Shown piece by piece: positions 33,743 to 42,423 of a DNA stretch of 64,000 nucleotides. Position numbers and translations under genes: made by a program. The DNA is from Acidobacteriota bacterium (lineage in GTDB: Bacteria > Acidobacteriota > JAAYUB01): NCBI GenBank assembly GCA_029565065.1, contig JAKQOW010000178.1:1-64000 (forward strand), read 5' to 3'. The first letter of the stretch is position 1, and each line of letters begins with the position of its first letter. The notes beneath the pieces are model-generated. The model worked only from the letters and a program-made list of their open reading frames with translations. It was not told the origin of the DNA and did no database searches.

Positions 33743-36106
33743 CTACACGTCTCCGTGGGCGGTGCGGGCGATGATCTCCTCCTGCAGCGCCGGGTTCAGG
33801 TCCACGAAGTAGTCGCTGTAGCCGGCCACCCGGACGATGAGATCGCGATAGCGCTCCGGGTGGGCCTGGGCGTCGCGCAGCGTGGCGGCGTCCACCACGT
33901 TGAACTGGATGTGGTGGCCGTCCATGCGGAAGTAGCCCCGCACGAGCTGGGCCACCTTGCGGCGGCCGGTCTCCTCGGCCATGAGCGACGGCAGGAACTT
34001 CTGGTTCAGCAGCGTGCCGCCGGTGCGCTGGTGGTCCATCTTGGCCGCCGAACGCACCACGGCGGTGGGCCCGCGGCGGTCAGCGCCCTGCACCGGCGAG
34101 ATCCCCTCCGACAGCGGCTGCCGCGCCTTCCGCCCGTCGGGGGTGGCGCCGGTGACCCGGCCGAAGTAGACGTGGCAGGTGGTGGGGAGCATGTCGACGC
34201 GGTAGGCGCCGCCGCGGGTGTTGGGCCGGCCGTCCACCGCCCGGACGTACAGGTCGAACACCCGCCGCATGACGGCGTCGGCCGCGTCGTCGTCGTTGCC
34301 GTAGCGGGGCGTCTTTTCGGCCAGCAGCAGGCGCAGCTCTTCGCGACCGGCGAAGTCGGTCCGGAGCAGCTCCATCAGCCCCGCCATGTCCAGGGTGCGG
34401 CGCTCGAACACGTGGGTTCTGATCGCCGACAGCGAGTCGGTGATGGTGCCGATCCCGACACCCTGGATGTACGAGGTGTCGTAACGCGCGCCGCCGTCGT
34501 GGTAGTCGCGCCCCCGGGCCACGCAGTCGTCGATGAGGATCGACAGGAACGGCACGGGCAGGTGCTCGGCGAAGAGCCGCTCGATGACGTTGCTGCCCCG
34601 GATCTTCACGTCCACGAAGTGGCGCACCTGCCGCTCGAAAGCGGCCATGAGCGCGTCGAAGTCGGCCAGCGTCGCCGCCGCGCCGGTGGCGGGCCCCAGG
34701 CGGATGCCGGTGTTCGGGTCCACCCCGTCGTGCAGGGTGAGCTCCAGGATCTTGGGCAGGTTGAAGTAACCCGTGAGGATGTACGCCTCCTTGCCGAAGG
34801 CGCCCGCCTCGACGCAGCCGCTGGCGCCGCCGCAGCGCGCGTCCGCCAGGCTCTTCCCCTGGCGCGTCAGCTCCTGGACGATCGTGTCGGCGTTGAAGAT
34901 GGACGGCTGACCGAAGCCCGTCTGGAGGATCCTGAGCGCGCGCAGGAGGAACGCGTCGGGGCTCTTCCGGGAAAGCTGGATGTTGGAGCTGGGCTGCAGC
35001 AGGCGCATCTCCTCGATCACGTCGAGCAGGATGAACGTCAGGTCGTTTACGCCGTCGCCGCCGTCGGGGGTGAGCCCGCCCAGGTTGATGTTGGCAAAAT
35101 CGGTGTAGGTGCCGCTCTCCTCGGCGGTGACGCCCACCTTGGGCGGCGCCGGCTGATTGTTGAACTTGATCCAGAACGCCTGGAGCAGCTCGCGGGCGTC
35201 CGCCTCGGTGAGGGTGCCGTCGGCCAGTCCCTGCCGGTAGAACGGCCAGAGGTGCTGGTCCAACCGGCCGGGGTTGAAGGCGTCCCACGGGTTGAGCTCG
35301 GTGATCACGCCCAGGTGGACAAACCAGTACGCCTGCAGCGCCTCGTGGAAGTCGCGCGGGGCGTGGGCGGGCACGCGGGAGCAGACGGCGGCGATCCGCT
35401 CCAGCTCCGCCCGGCGGGCCGGATCGGATGCGGCGGCGGCCAGCTCCCGGGCCCTGGCGGCGTGCCGCTCGGCAAAGATCCCGATTGCCTCGGCGGCGAT
35501 GCGCATGGCCCGCAGCTCCTCCTGCTTGGCCCACGCGCCGGGATCGCCGTGGAAATCGAGCGCGGCCAGCCGCGCGTCGATCTCCGCCTGGATGTCGCAC
35601 ATCCCCTTGCGGTAGATCTTGTCGTCGAGCACGGTGTGCCCCGGGGCCCGCTGCTCCATGAACTCGGTGAACACGCCGGCGTTGAAGGCGGCGCGCCACT
35701 CGGGCGTCATCCTCTCGAACAGGCGGTCCCGCTGCGTGGCGCCCTGCCAGAACGGCAGGATCTCGTCGCGGTAGATCCGGAGCGTCTCCGCGTCCACCCG
35801 GTAGGGGATCTTGGGCCGGCTGTCGAGGATCTGCAGATCCTCGAGGCTGTGGGCGGTGACCTCGGGGTAGGTCGGCGTGGCCTTGGGCGCCGGGCCGCGC
35901 TCACCGACGATGAGCTCGCCGTCGCCGATCCAGATCGTCTTGTGCGCCAGCACGTGGCGGAACGCCAGCGCGCGGCGCACGGGGGCCGACGCGCGGCGCG
36001 CCTCGGCGCTGCGGTAGAATTCGGTGATCAGCCGCGCCCGCTCCGGCGAGATCCGGGGGACGGCGTTCAGGCTTTCCTCGCGCAGCGCGCGGATCCGTTC
36101 GTTCAT
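33743..36106 (-). CDS. hypD: Glycyl radical trans-4-hydroxy-L-proline dehydratase
   Basis: Encodes 787 residues. It is a glycyl radical enzyme with thiyl Cys431 and Glu433 in SGCVE, and radical Gly762 in RVAGYSDYF. The active-site residues I remember for Clostridioides HypD (Phe152, His160, Asp278, Ser334, Asp339, Phe340, Cys434, Glu436, Tyr450, Gly765) are all found here at a constant offset of three: Phe149, His157, Asp275, Ser331, Asp336, Phe337, Cys431, Glu433, Tyr447, Gly762. This makes hydroxyproline dehydratase (to pyrroline-5-carboxylate) much more likely than other GRE types. The enzyme is oxygen-sensitive, so it implies anaerobic growth. The ATG follows the activase stop codon by one base, with GGAGG inside the activase end. 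Confidence 0.93.
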   Translation of the reverse strand: MNERIRALREESLNAVPRISPERARLITEFYRSAEARRASAPVRRALAFRHVLAHKTIWIGDGELIVGERGPAPKATPTYPEVTAHSLEDLQILDSRPKIPYRVDAETLRIYRDEILPFWQGATQRDRLFERMTPEWRAAFNAGVFTEFMEQRAPGHTVLDDKIYRKGMCDIQAEIDARLAALDFHGDPGAWAKQEELRAMRIAAEAIGIFAERHAARARELAAAASDPARRAELERIAAVCSRVPAHAPRDFHEALQAYWFVHLGVITELNPWDAFNPGRLDQHLWPFYRQGLADGTLTEADARELLQAFWIKFNNQPAPPKVGVTAEESGTYTDFANINLGGLTPDGGDGVNDLTFILLDVIEEMRLLQPSSNIQLSRKSPDAFLLRALRILQTGFGQPSIFNADTIVQELTRQGKSLADARCGGASGCVEAGAFGKEAYILTGYFNLPKILELTLHDGVDPNTGIRLGPATGAAATLADFDALMAAFERQVRHFVDVKIRGSNVIERLFAEHLPVPFLSILIDDCVARGRDYHDGGARYDTSYIQGVGIGTITDSLSAIRTHVFERRTLDMAGLMELLRTDFAGREELRLLLAEKTPRYGNDDDAADAVMRRVFDLYVRAVDGRPNTRGGAYRVDMLPTTCHVYFGRVTGATPDGRKARQPLSEGISPVQGADRRGPTAVVRSAAKMDHQRTGGTLLNQKFLPSLMAEETGRRKVAQLVRGYFRMDGHHIQFNVVDAATLRDAQAHPERYRDLIVRVAGYSDYFVDLNPALQEEIIARTAHGDV

Positions 36107-36107
36107 C

Positions 36108-37031
36108 TCAGCCTCCGATCTGAACCGTCAGGCCATGGCGCTCCAGCGCCGCTCGGGCCGCCGCCACCCGCTCCGGGGCGGGAGGCACAGCGCCGGCGAA
36201 CGCGTCGCACCGGCCCAACTTGATGTATTTCTGGCCGCCGCCCCGGTGGAAAGGCAGCAGGGCCACTCCGGTGATGCCGCCCAACTCCTCCAGGTACCGG
36301 CCCATGGCCTCCAGCGAGGCGGGGTCGTCGTTGACTCCCGGCAGGAGCGGCACCCGGACCATGACGTGGGCGCCCCGGTGGACGAGGCGCTCGAGGTTGT
36401 CCAGGATCTGGCGGTTTGATCCGCCGGTGAAACGCTGGTGGGCCGCCGCGTCGATGACTTTCAAATCGAACAGGAACTCGCCGGCCAGCTCCGCCACGCG
36501 GTCCAGCACCCCGGCCGGGGCGCAGCCGGCGGTGTCCACCACCGTGTCGATGCCTCGCTCGCGGCACAGCGCCAGCAGCGCGCAGAGGAAATCGGGCTGG
36601 GCCAGCGGCTCGCCGCCCGTGAACGTGGCGCCGCCGCCTGATTCGACATAGAAGATCCGGTCCGACTCGATCTCCGCCATGACCTGCGCGGCGGTCACCG
36701 TCCGGCCGATCCGCTGGATGGCGCCGGTGGGACAAGCCGCGGCGCATGCTCCGCAGCGGACGCAGCGCGCGGCGTCGATGACCGGACCGCCCGACGCCAC
36801 CGTAACGGCGCCGCGGGGACAGGCGTCCACACAGAACCGGCAGCCGGACACGCACTTGTGGGGCTGCAGAATCATTTCCGGCTCCGGGAACAATCCTTCG
36901 GGATTGTGGCACCAGGCGCACCGGAGGGGACAGCCCTTCAGGAACACGCTGGTGCGGATCCCCGGTCCGTCATGAATGGCAAACCGCTTGATATCGAAGA
37001 TGATTCCGGATATCTCGCCGTCCGTTGCCAC
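36108..37031 (-). CDS. Glycyl radical enzyme activase (HypD-activating)
   Basis: Encodes about 307 residues. Radical SAM motif CPLRCAWC (CX3CX2C) follows the FDIKRFAIHDGPGIRTSVFLKGC leader typical of PflA-type activases. Two ferredoxin-like sites are inserted (CVSGCRFCVDACP and CVRCGACAAACP), as in activases of non-PFL glycyl radical enzymes. TFTGGEPL binds SAM. The GTG at 37031 is chosen because GGAGG lies five bases upstream; another GTG at 37061 is possible. It is co-transcribed with hypD and installs its glycyl radical under anaerobic conditions. Confidence 0.92.
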   Translation of the reverse strand: MATDGEISGIIFDIKRFAIHDGPGIRTSVFLKGCPLRCAWCHNPEGLFPEPEMILQPHKCVSGCRFCVDACPRGAVTVASGGPVIDAARCVRCGACAAACPTGAIQRIGRTVTAAQVMAEIESDRIFYVESGGGATFTGGEPLAQPDFLCALLALCRERGIDTVVDTAGCAPAGVLDRVAELAGEFLFDLKVIDAAAHQRFTGGSNRQILDNLERLVHRGAHVMVRVPLLPGVNDDPASLEAMGRYLEELGGITGVALLPFHRGGGQKYIKLGRCDAFAGAVPPAPERVAAARAALERHGLTVQIGG

Positions 37032-37080
37032 CGCCGCCTCCAACCCCTTGCATGAGATCACCCGAATCGCGATCTCTGAT

Positions 37081-37096
37081 ATCTGATATATCAGAT
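37081..37096. promoter_or_regulatory. Palindromic operator ATCTGATATATCAGAT
   Basis: A perfect 16-bp palindrome in the divergent hypD-activase/GntR intergenic region. It covers the -10 box of the reverse-strand promoter, so a protein bound here would block the hypD operon. GntR/FadR-family regulators typically bind AT-rich palindromes of this size. The adjacent gntR gene makes it the likely binding protein. Confidence 0.8.
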
Positions 37097-37113
37097 TTCA
37101 AATTAAAAGTCAA
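37085..37113 (-). promoter_or_regulatory. Promoter of the activase-hypD operon
   Basis: On the reverse strand TTGACT (37113-37108) and TATATC (37090-37085) are spaced by 17 bp, with TGA before the -10 (extended form). The -10 lies inside the 16-bp palindrome. Confidence 0.7.
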
Positions 37114-37116
37114 TAT

Positions 37117-37145
37117 TTGACATTGAAAATGACATGGCGTACTAT
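37117..37145 (+). promoter_or_regulatory. Promoter of the gntR gene
   Basis: TTGACA (37117-37122) and TACTAT (37140-37145) with a 17-bp spacer form a near-consensus housekeeping promoter about 85 bp before the gntR start. It stands back to back with the hypD promoter. Confidence 0.75.
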
Positions 37146-37229
37146 TTCATTCGACTATAATTTTTAGAACTTATTGATGGTATTGGACTCAATCTCCACA
37201 CCGCAAAGACGATCGCAGGAGGTTGACCC

Positions 37230-37904
37230 GTGGACGACGGAAACCAGCTGAACCTGAAGACACTCAAGGAGCAGGTGTACGATTACCTGAGCAACCAGCT
37301 CAGCCGGCAGGAGTTGCGCCCCGGCGACGCCATCAACCTGGACGCCGTGTGCCAGCGCCTGGGCGTGAGCAAGACGCCGCTGCGCGACGCGCTCATCGTG
37401 CTGGAAACAGAAGGATTCGTCCGCTTCCTGCCCCGCCGCGGGGTCTACGTGACCGCCATGACTCTGCAGGATATCCGGGACGTCTATCAGATCATCGGCG
37501 CGCTGGAGTGCAGCGCGGTGCTGGGTGGCCGCGGCCGGTTCCGCCCCGAGCACGCCGAAGCGATGGCCGGACTCAACGCCGGCATGAGGGCCGCGCTGGA
37601 CTCCGACGACTTCGCCGGTTTCTACCGCCTGAACCTGGCCTTCCACGACACCTACATCGAACTGGCCGGCAACGCCGCCCTGCACCGGATCGTCCACAAC
37701 CTGAAGAAGCGACTCTACGATTTTCCCAAGCGGGATCAGCTCCTCAAGGAGTGGGAATACGCGTCGGTGGACGAGCACCGGCGCATCGCCGACTTGCTGG
37801 CGGCGGGCGATCACGACGGCGCCGCCCTTTTCGTGCGCGATGTGCACTGGTCGTTCCCGGTGCAGGAGCGGTTCATCCGGATCTACTACGCGGGAATCGA
37901 GTGA
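37230..37904 (+). CDS. GntR-family regulator, FCD domain
   Basis: Encodes 224 residues from GTG at 37230, with AGGAGG seven bases upstream. The N-terminal 75 residues are a winged helix-turn-helix (LKEQVYDYLSNQLSRQELRPGDAINLDAVCQRLGVSKTPLRDALIVLETEGFVRFLPRRGVYV). The C-terminal part is an FCD ligand-binding domain with metal-ligand histidines (NLAFHDTYIELAGN, DEHRRIADLLAAGDHDGA). It is divergent from the activase-hypD operon and faces a palindromic operator. I infer repression of hypD relieved by hydroxyproline or a product. Confidence 0.93.
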   Translation: MDDGNQLNLKTLKEQVYDYLSNQLSRQELRPGDAINLDAVCQRLGVSKTPLRDALIVLETEGFVRFLPRRGVYVTAMTLQDIRDVYQIIGALECSAVLGGRGRFRPEHAEAMAGLNAGMRAALDSDDFAGFYRLNLAFHDTYIELAGNAALHRIVHNLKKRLYDFPKRDQLLKEWEYASVDEHRRIADLLAAGDHDGAALFVRDVHWSFPVQERFIRIYYAGIE

Positions 37905-37949
37905 CGGATTGTTCTGCCCGGCCAATCCCGGTGTGATGTTCACACGACC

Positions 37950-39296
37950 ATGAGAGCCGAACCCCAGCCGAGCAACCCCCATCACCAGAGTGCCGGCGCC
38001 GCGGGCGCCTGGCTCGACCCGGCGAGCCGCCGGCATCGCTTCGCCGTGCTCTTCATCGTAGCCCTGGTCCCGCTGGGCATCACGTTCGCCTATGACATCT
38101 TCGGCGCCATCGCCCCGACCCTGGTGGAGGCGCTGGGCGCCGCCCGCAGCACCGTGGCCACGTTCTACACCCTTTACTCGGGCGCGGCCATCCTGTCGCT
38201 CCTCATGGTGGGACTGGCCATCGACCGCCTGGGACCGCGCCGCGCCGGGCTGCTGTTCCTGGGTTTGGTGGTCGCGGGGGCGAGCCTGGCCGCGGCGGCG
38301 CCGTCGCTCCCGCTGATGCTCGCCGGCCGGTTCCTGTTCGGGTGCGGCGCCGAGTCGGTGCACGTGGTGCTCCTCACCATCGGCGCCCGCTGGTTCCGCG
38401 GCCGGGAGCTCGCCCTGGCCATGGGCATCGTGATCGCCTGCGGCCGGCTGGGCAGCATCCTGAGCTTCAATTCAGGCGAGCTGCTGGCCGTTTCATTGGG
38501 CGGATACCGGCCGGCGCTCGCCGTGGCCGCCGGACTGTGCGGGCTGTCGCTGGCGCTGTTCCTGGCGTATTGCCTCCTGGACCGCCGCGCCGAACGGCTC
38601 GGGGCGCTCGAGGCGGCCCGTGGCGGCGCGCGCCTCGCCTGGGGGGACCTGCGCGCCCTGCCCCGCGTGTACTGGCTGCTGACGCTGCTGTGCATGGCCT
38701 TCTACTCGGCGATCTTCCCCTTCACCGCGCTGGCCACCGACCTGTTCGCCGACCGGTGGCACATCCCCCGGGTCGCTGCGGCCGAAGGCGGCCTCGCCGT
38801 CCGCCTGGGCGCCGGCTTCCTCAACCTGTTCGGCACCGCCGGCGGACTGGCCTCGCTGTTGACCCTGAGCTCCATGGTGTTCGCCCCCCTGGCCGGCGCC
38901 TGGGTGGATCGCCGCGGCGGCCGCATCGCCCTGCTCGTGACCGGACCGCTGCTCCAGGTGCCCGCGTTCCTGCTGATGGGTCTCACCGGCCTCCATCCCG
39001 CCGGCCCGATGCTGCTTTTGGCGGCGGCCTTCGTGCTCCTGCCGGCGGCGTTCTGGCCGTCGCTGGCGCTGGTGGTGGACCAGCGCCGCACGGGGATCGC
39101 TTTCGGCCTGACCATGATGGTCCAGAACATCGGGCTGGCGCTCTTCCCCCTGCTCAACGGCTGGCTGCGGGACGTCACCCGCTCCTACCAGGCGAGCCTG
39201 CTCATGTTCGCCGCGCTGGGCGCCGTTGCCCTGGCCCTCGCCCTGTGGGTGTGGCGGGAGGACGCCCGCTCGGGCGGCACATTGCGGAGACGGTGA
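37950..39296 (+). CDS. MFS transporter, possible hydroxyproline or peptide permease
   Basis: Encodes 448 residues with about twelve membrane segments. MFS features are VGLAIDRLGPRRAGL (the loop 2-3 motif), a central cytoplasmic loop and RRTGIAFGLTMMVQNIGLALFPLLNG in the tenth-eleventh region. The last pattern resembles MFSD1-like dipeptide transporters, from memory only. It follows gntR by 46 bp on the same strand, so it may supply substrate for HypD. There is no strong ribosome site before the ATG. The TGA stop codon is formed by the first GGTGAATC unit of the following octamer array. Confidence 0.85.
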   Translation: MRAEPQPSNPHHQSAGAAGAWLDPASRRHRFAVLFIVALVPLGITFAYDIFGAIAPTLVEALGAARSTVATFYTLYSGAAILSLLMVGLAIDRLGPRRAGLLFLGLVVAGASLAAAAPSLPLMLAGRFLFGCGAESVHVVLLTIGARWFRGRELALAMGIVIACGRLGSILSFNSGELLAVSLGGYRPALAVAAGLCGLSLALFLAYCLLDRRAERLGALEAARGGARLAWGDLRALPRVYWLLTLLCMAFYSAIFPFTALATDLFADRWHIPRVAAAEGGLAVRLGAGFLNLFGTAGGLASLLTLSSMVFAPLAGAWVDRRGGRIALLVTGPLLQVPAFLLMGLTGLHPAGPMLLLAAAFVLLPAAFWPSLALVVDQRRTGIAFGLTMMVQNIGLALFPLLNGWLRDVTRSYQASLLMFAALGAVALALALWVWREDARSGGTLRRR

Positions 39297-39594
39297 ATCG
39301 GTGAATGAGTGAATGAGTGATTCGGTGAATGGGTGAATCGGTGGATCGGTACAACGATCTGGATTCTGTGATCCAGGACCCAGAACCCAGGTCCCAGAAC
39401 CCAGGTCCGATATCCGAATGTCCGATGTCCGCAATACGGGAACGAGCCTCGAGTCTCGAGCCTCGATTACGATACGATTACGAATTACGAGTACGTCTCA
39501 CGATCACGACGCAGCCTCCCCCCTATCTCCTATCTCCTATTCTCCTACTCCGTTCACTGTTCACTGTTCACTGTTCACTGTTCACAGTTCCGGA
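39294..39594. repeat. Seven-module composite repeat region, forward polarity
   Basis: Order: GGTGAATG-type octamers (39293-39345), junction GGATTCTGTGATCCAGG (39360-39376), CCCAGGT heptamers (39374-39408), CCGATGT heptamers (39408-39433), CCTCGAG heptamers (39440-39466), a GATTAC array (39464-39505), CTATCTC heptamers (39523-39552) and GTTCACT heptamers (39553-39586). It fills the whole gap between two convergent genes and gives the MFS gene its stop codon. Confidence 0.92.
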
Positions 39595-39595
39595 C

Positions 39596-40387
39596 TCACA
39601 TCACGCTGCGCATCTGACCGCCGTCCACGAGCAGCGTGGCGCCGGTGATGTAGGCGGCCGCGTCGGAGAGCAGGAATACCGCGGCCCGGGCGTACTCGCC
39701 GGGTTCGCCGTAGCGCCCCAGCGGGATGGCGGTCTGGTAGCGCGCCTGCACGTCGGCGACGGCGAGGCCCTGCCGCTCGGCGTTGACCCGGTCCAGGTGC
39801 CGGACCCGGTCGGTATCGATGCGGCCCGGCATCAGGTTGTTCACGCGGACTTTGTCCCGGGCCAGCTCCGCGGCCAGCGTCTTGGCCAGTGCGGGCACCG
39901 CCGCCCGCACGACGTTGGATAGCGTCAGGTTGGGGATGGGCTCGCGCACCGACGATGAGGTGGAGAAAACGATGCTGCCGCCGCCCCGCGTCCGCATGAG
40001 CGGCACGGCCGCCCGGACCAGGCGCACGCCGCCGAGCACCAGCAGTTCGAAGGCGTCCAGCCACGCCTGATCGTTGAAATCGAAGAACCCGCCCGCCGGC
40101 GGGCCGCCGGTGTTGATGAACAGCCCGTCCACATCGCGGAACGTGCCGACGGTCGCCTGCACCCAGCCGTCGATGGCTGCGGCCGAGCGCAGGTCCGCCG
40201 GCACACTCAGCACGTCGGCGCCGGTTTCATTGCGGATGCGGTCGCCGGCGGCGTCGATAGCCGCGAAATCGCGCGACGCCATGGACACCCGAGCCCCTTC
40301 GGCCGCCAGGGCCCGCGCCACCGCGTACCCCAGCCCGCGGCTCGCGCCGCCGACCATGAACACCTTGCCGGCCAGTCCTAGATCCAT
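39596..40387 (-). CDS. Atypical SDR-family protein without the YxxxK pair
   Basis: Encodes 263 residues from ATG at 40387 (MDLGLAGK), with AGGGGG upstream. The Rossmann motif GGASRGLG and NTGG (instead of NNAG) are present, as is the C-terminal LLSDAAAYITGATLLVDGG. Where a classical SDR has Ser plus YxxxK, this reads STSSSVREPIPNLTLSNVVRAA, with no Tyr or Lys. It may bind NAD(P) yet use other chemistry, or be a subfamily with a different active site. It overlaps the end of the DapA-like gene by 10 bp and is certainly co-translated with it. Confidence 0.88.
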   Translation of the reverse strand: MDLGLAGKVFMVGGASRGLGYAVARALAAEGARVSMASRDFAAIDAAGDRIRNETGADVLSVPADLRSAAAIDGWVQATVGTFRDVDGLFINTGGPPAGGFFDFNDQAWLDAFELLVLGGVRLVRAAVPLMRTRGGGSIVFSTSSSVREPIPNLTLSNVVRAAVPALAKTLAAELARDKVRVNNLMPGRIDTDRVRHLDRVNAERQGLAVADVQARYQTAIPLGRYGEPGEYARAAVFLLSDAAAYITGATLLVDGGQMRSVM

Positions 40388-41289
40388 GCGGCCCCCTGTT
40401 TCGCGCATATCCACTGCAACAGGCTGTCCAGCGCCTCGCGGGTGGCGGCATCCAGCGCCGCCCCGGGCGGCCGCACCGCCGGGTGGGCGATGGCGCCCCG
40501 CCGGCGCAGGATCTCCTTGCGGATGGCCAGCCCGACGCCTTCCTGAAACTCGAACCGCATCAGGGCCACGAACGCATAGAACGCGTCGGCCGCCTCCGCC
40601 CGCCGGCCGGCGTGGAAGCGGCGGACCACCTCCACCAACACCTCGGGATAGGCGAAGCCGGTCATGGCCCCGTCGGCGCCGGCGAGGAGCTCCTCCAGGA
40701 GATACATCCCGCCGAGGCCGCCGAGGATCGCCGTCCGGTGCCCCTGGAGCTGTTCGCGGATGCGGGCCGTCTTGAACGGCGTGGGCGCGTCCTCCAGCTT
40801 GATGGCCTGCACCGCCGGCACCTCGCGGGCGATGCGGGCCAGCAGCGCCGGCTCCATGGTGTAACCCGACACCGGCGGGTAGTCCTGGAGCACGATGGGG
40901 ATCTCCACCGCCGCTGCCAGCTCCCGGTAGTGGCGGAGGACCGTCTCCGAGTTCAGCTTGGGCATCCGCGGCGGGCTGACCATGACCGCGGCGGCGCCCG
41001 CGGCCTTCGCCGCACGGGCGTACTCCGCGGCGGCGGCCGTGCCGGCGGCCGTGGCGGTCACCACCACCGGCACGCGGCCGGCGGTGTGGGCCAGCACCGT
41101 GTCCTGGACCAGGCGCCGTTCGGCGTCGGTGAGCTTGACCGCTTCACTGGTCACGCCGAGGATGGTCAGGCCGTTCACACCCGCGGCCAGGTACAGGTCC
41201 ACAACCCGCCGGAGGCTGTCCGTATCCACCCGGTCGTCCGGAGTGAACGGCGTGGGCAGCACCGAAAACACGCCCTGAACTGTCGTCAT
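40378..41289 (-). CDS. DapA/NAL-family aldolase or dehydratase
   Basis: Encodes 303 residues from ATG at 41289, with GAGG nine bases upstream. It is a TIM-barrel class I lyase of the dihydrodipicolinate synthase superfamily: GVFSVLPTPF, GVNGLTILGVTSEA, QDYPP with Tyr137, and Schiff-base Lys164 in AIKLEDAPTP. The conserved GxxGE lysine-biosynthesis motif is replaced by GVTSEA, so it is probably not a true DapA. Members in this branch act on keto sugars, hydroxy-oxo acids or pyrroline-4-hydroxy-2-carboxylate; the last would fit hydroxyproline catabolism, but this is speculative. It shares a transcript with the SDR-like gene. Confidence 0.88.
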   Translation of the reverse strand: MTTVQGVFSVLPTPFTPDDRVDTDSLRRVVDLYLAAGVNGLTILGVTSEAVKLTDAERRLVQDTVLAHTAGRVPVVVTATAAGTAAAAEYARAAKAAGAAAVMVSPPRMPKLNSETVLRHYRELAAAVEIPIVLQDYPPVSGYTMEPALLARIAREVPAVQAIKLEDAPTPFKTARIREQLQGHRTAILGGLGGMYLLEELLAGADGAMTGFAYPEVLVEVVRRFHAGRRAEAADAFYAFVALMRFEFQEGVGLAIRKEILRRRGAIAHPAVRPPGAALDAATREALDSLLQWICAKQGAAWI

Positions 41290-41321
41290 GCCGATATCCT
41301 CTGCGCCGGCAGCCGGGCGCA

Positions 41322-42281
41322 TCAGAAGTACTTGGCGGCCAGCCGGCCGTCCTGGGTCACCACCACCATGAGCAGGTTCGGCGCCCGCGGGTTCTTGGTC
41401 AGCGTGACGGAGGCGGCATTCCACGACGGCCCGGCCGGGAACGCGGTGCATGATTCGCCGCCCCGCTCGTGAAGATGCCCATGCACGTTGATCACCGGCG
41501 GCCCGCCTGCCGGCTGGGCCTTCAGCAGCTCCGCCAGGGCCGTGTCGCCCGCCTGGCCGACGCCGACGACGAGATCCAGAGACGTCTCGGTGTGCGGCGG
41601 GCCGTGGGTAACCAGGACGACGGGTTCGCCCTGGGGCAGCAGCTGCCGGATGGAGGCGGCCGCGGCCTCGTACTGCGCCTTCTCAAGCAGGAACCCCTCG
41701 GGGGGCAGCATCCACATCGGCTTGCCCGAGGCCGCCTTGAATTCCCGCAGGTGGTAGCCGCCGAGACCCACCAGGTTCACACCCTGGAAATCGGCGATCT
41801 TGCCGTTCAGGTCAAGGACGTTGGGGTATCCTTTCTTCTGCAGCCGCTTGAACGCCTCGGCGTAGACCGGCCGGATCTCCATGTGGCCGGGGATCACCAG
41901 CACCGGCACGCCCAGGGCCGCCAGCGGCCGGAGGGCTTTCTCCATCTCGGCCGCATCGGCGTCGAAGGAGGGATAGACCGGCCGGACCGCGGTCAGATCG
42001 TTCGCATAGGTGTCGCCGGCCACGACGATCAGGTCCGGCTTGGCCGGCTTGATCTTGTCGGCCACCGCCTGGACGTTCTTGTGGTGCGCCTCGATGCAGG
42101 TCACCACGGCGATCCGCAGCACGCCGTCAGCGAAGAACGATGACGAGGTCTGCCGGATGGTCGTCCCGTCGATGGAATAATTGTCGCCGTTGATGGTCAC
42201 CGCCACGGCCGCCTCCTGGCCGGCCGCCACGCCCGCCAGCAGCATCCCCGCCATCAGCCACAGAGCCCACACGCGTTTCAT
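41322..42281 (-). CDS. Secreted metallophosphoesterase-like protein
   Basis: Encodes 319 residues from ATG at 42281, with GGAGGTGG upstream. Residues 1-22 are a signal peptide. Calcineurin-like motifs appear in order but altered: VTCIEAHH where DxH is expected, AGDTY, IPGHMEIRP for GNHD/E, VTHGPPH and VHGHLHERGG. The loss of the first Asp could mean reduced metal binding or a substituted ligand. It lies downstream of the Tricorn gene, separated by a terminator, and 32 bp before the DapA-like gene on the same strand. Confidence 0.82.
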   Translation of the reverse strand: MKRVWALWLMAGMLLAGVAAGQEAAVAVTINGDNYSIDGTTIRQTSSSFFADGVLRIAVVTCIEAHHKNVQAVADKIKPAKPDLIVVAGDTYANDLTAVRPVYPSFDADAAEMEKALRPLAALGVPVLVIPGHMEIRPVYAEAFKRLQKKGYPNVLDLNGKIADFQGVNLVGLGGYHLREFKAASGKPMWMLPPEGFLLEKAQYEAAAASIRQLLPQGEPVVLVTHGPPHTETSLDLVVGVGQAGDTALAELLKAQPAGGPPVINVHGHLHERGGESCTAFPAGPSWNAASVTLTKNPRAPNLLMVVVTQDGRLAAKYF

Positions 42282-42362
42282 CGCCACCTCCACTCCAGAG
42301 CAGGATCGGATCCGTTCACGATCTGTCCGGATTATATCCAATTCCTTCGGCCGCGGCGCTCG

Positions 42363-42395
42363 AAAAAAAGGCGGCGCCCCGGGAGGGGCGCCGCC
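42363..42395 (-). terminator. Intrinsic terminator of the Tricorn-type protease gene
   Basis: A perfect 11-bp stem (42370-42380 with 42385-42395) and 4-base loop followed on the reverse strand by seven T residues (42369-42363), 28 bp beyond the stop codon. Confidence 0.93.
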
Positions 42396-42423
42396 GGATG
42401 GTGCGGTCGGTGGGAACCCGCCG

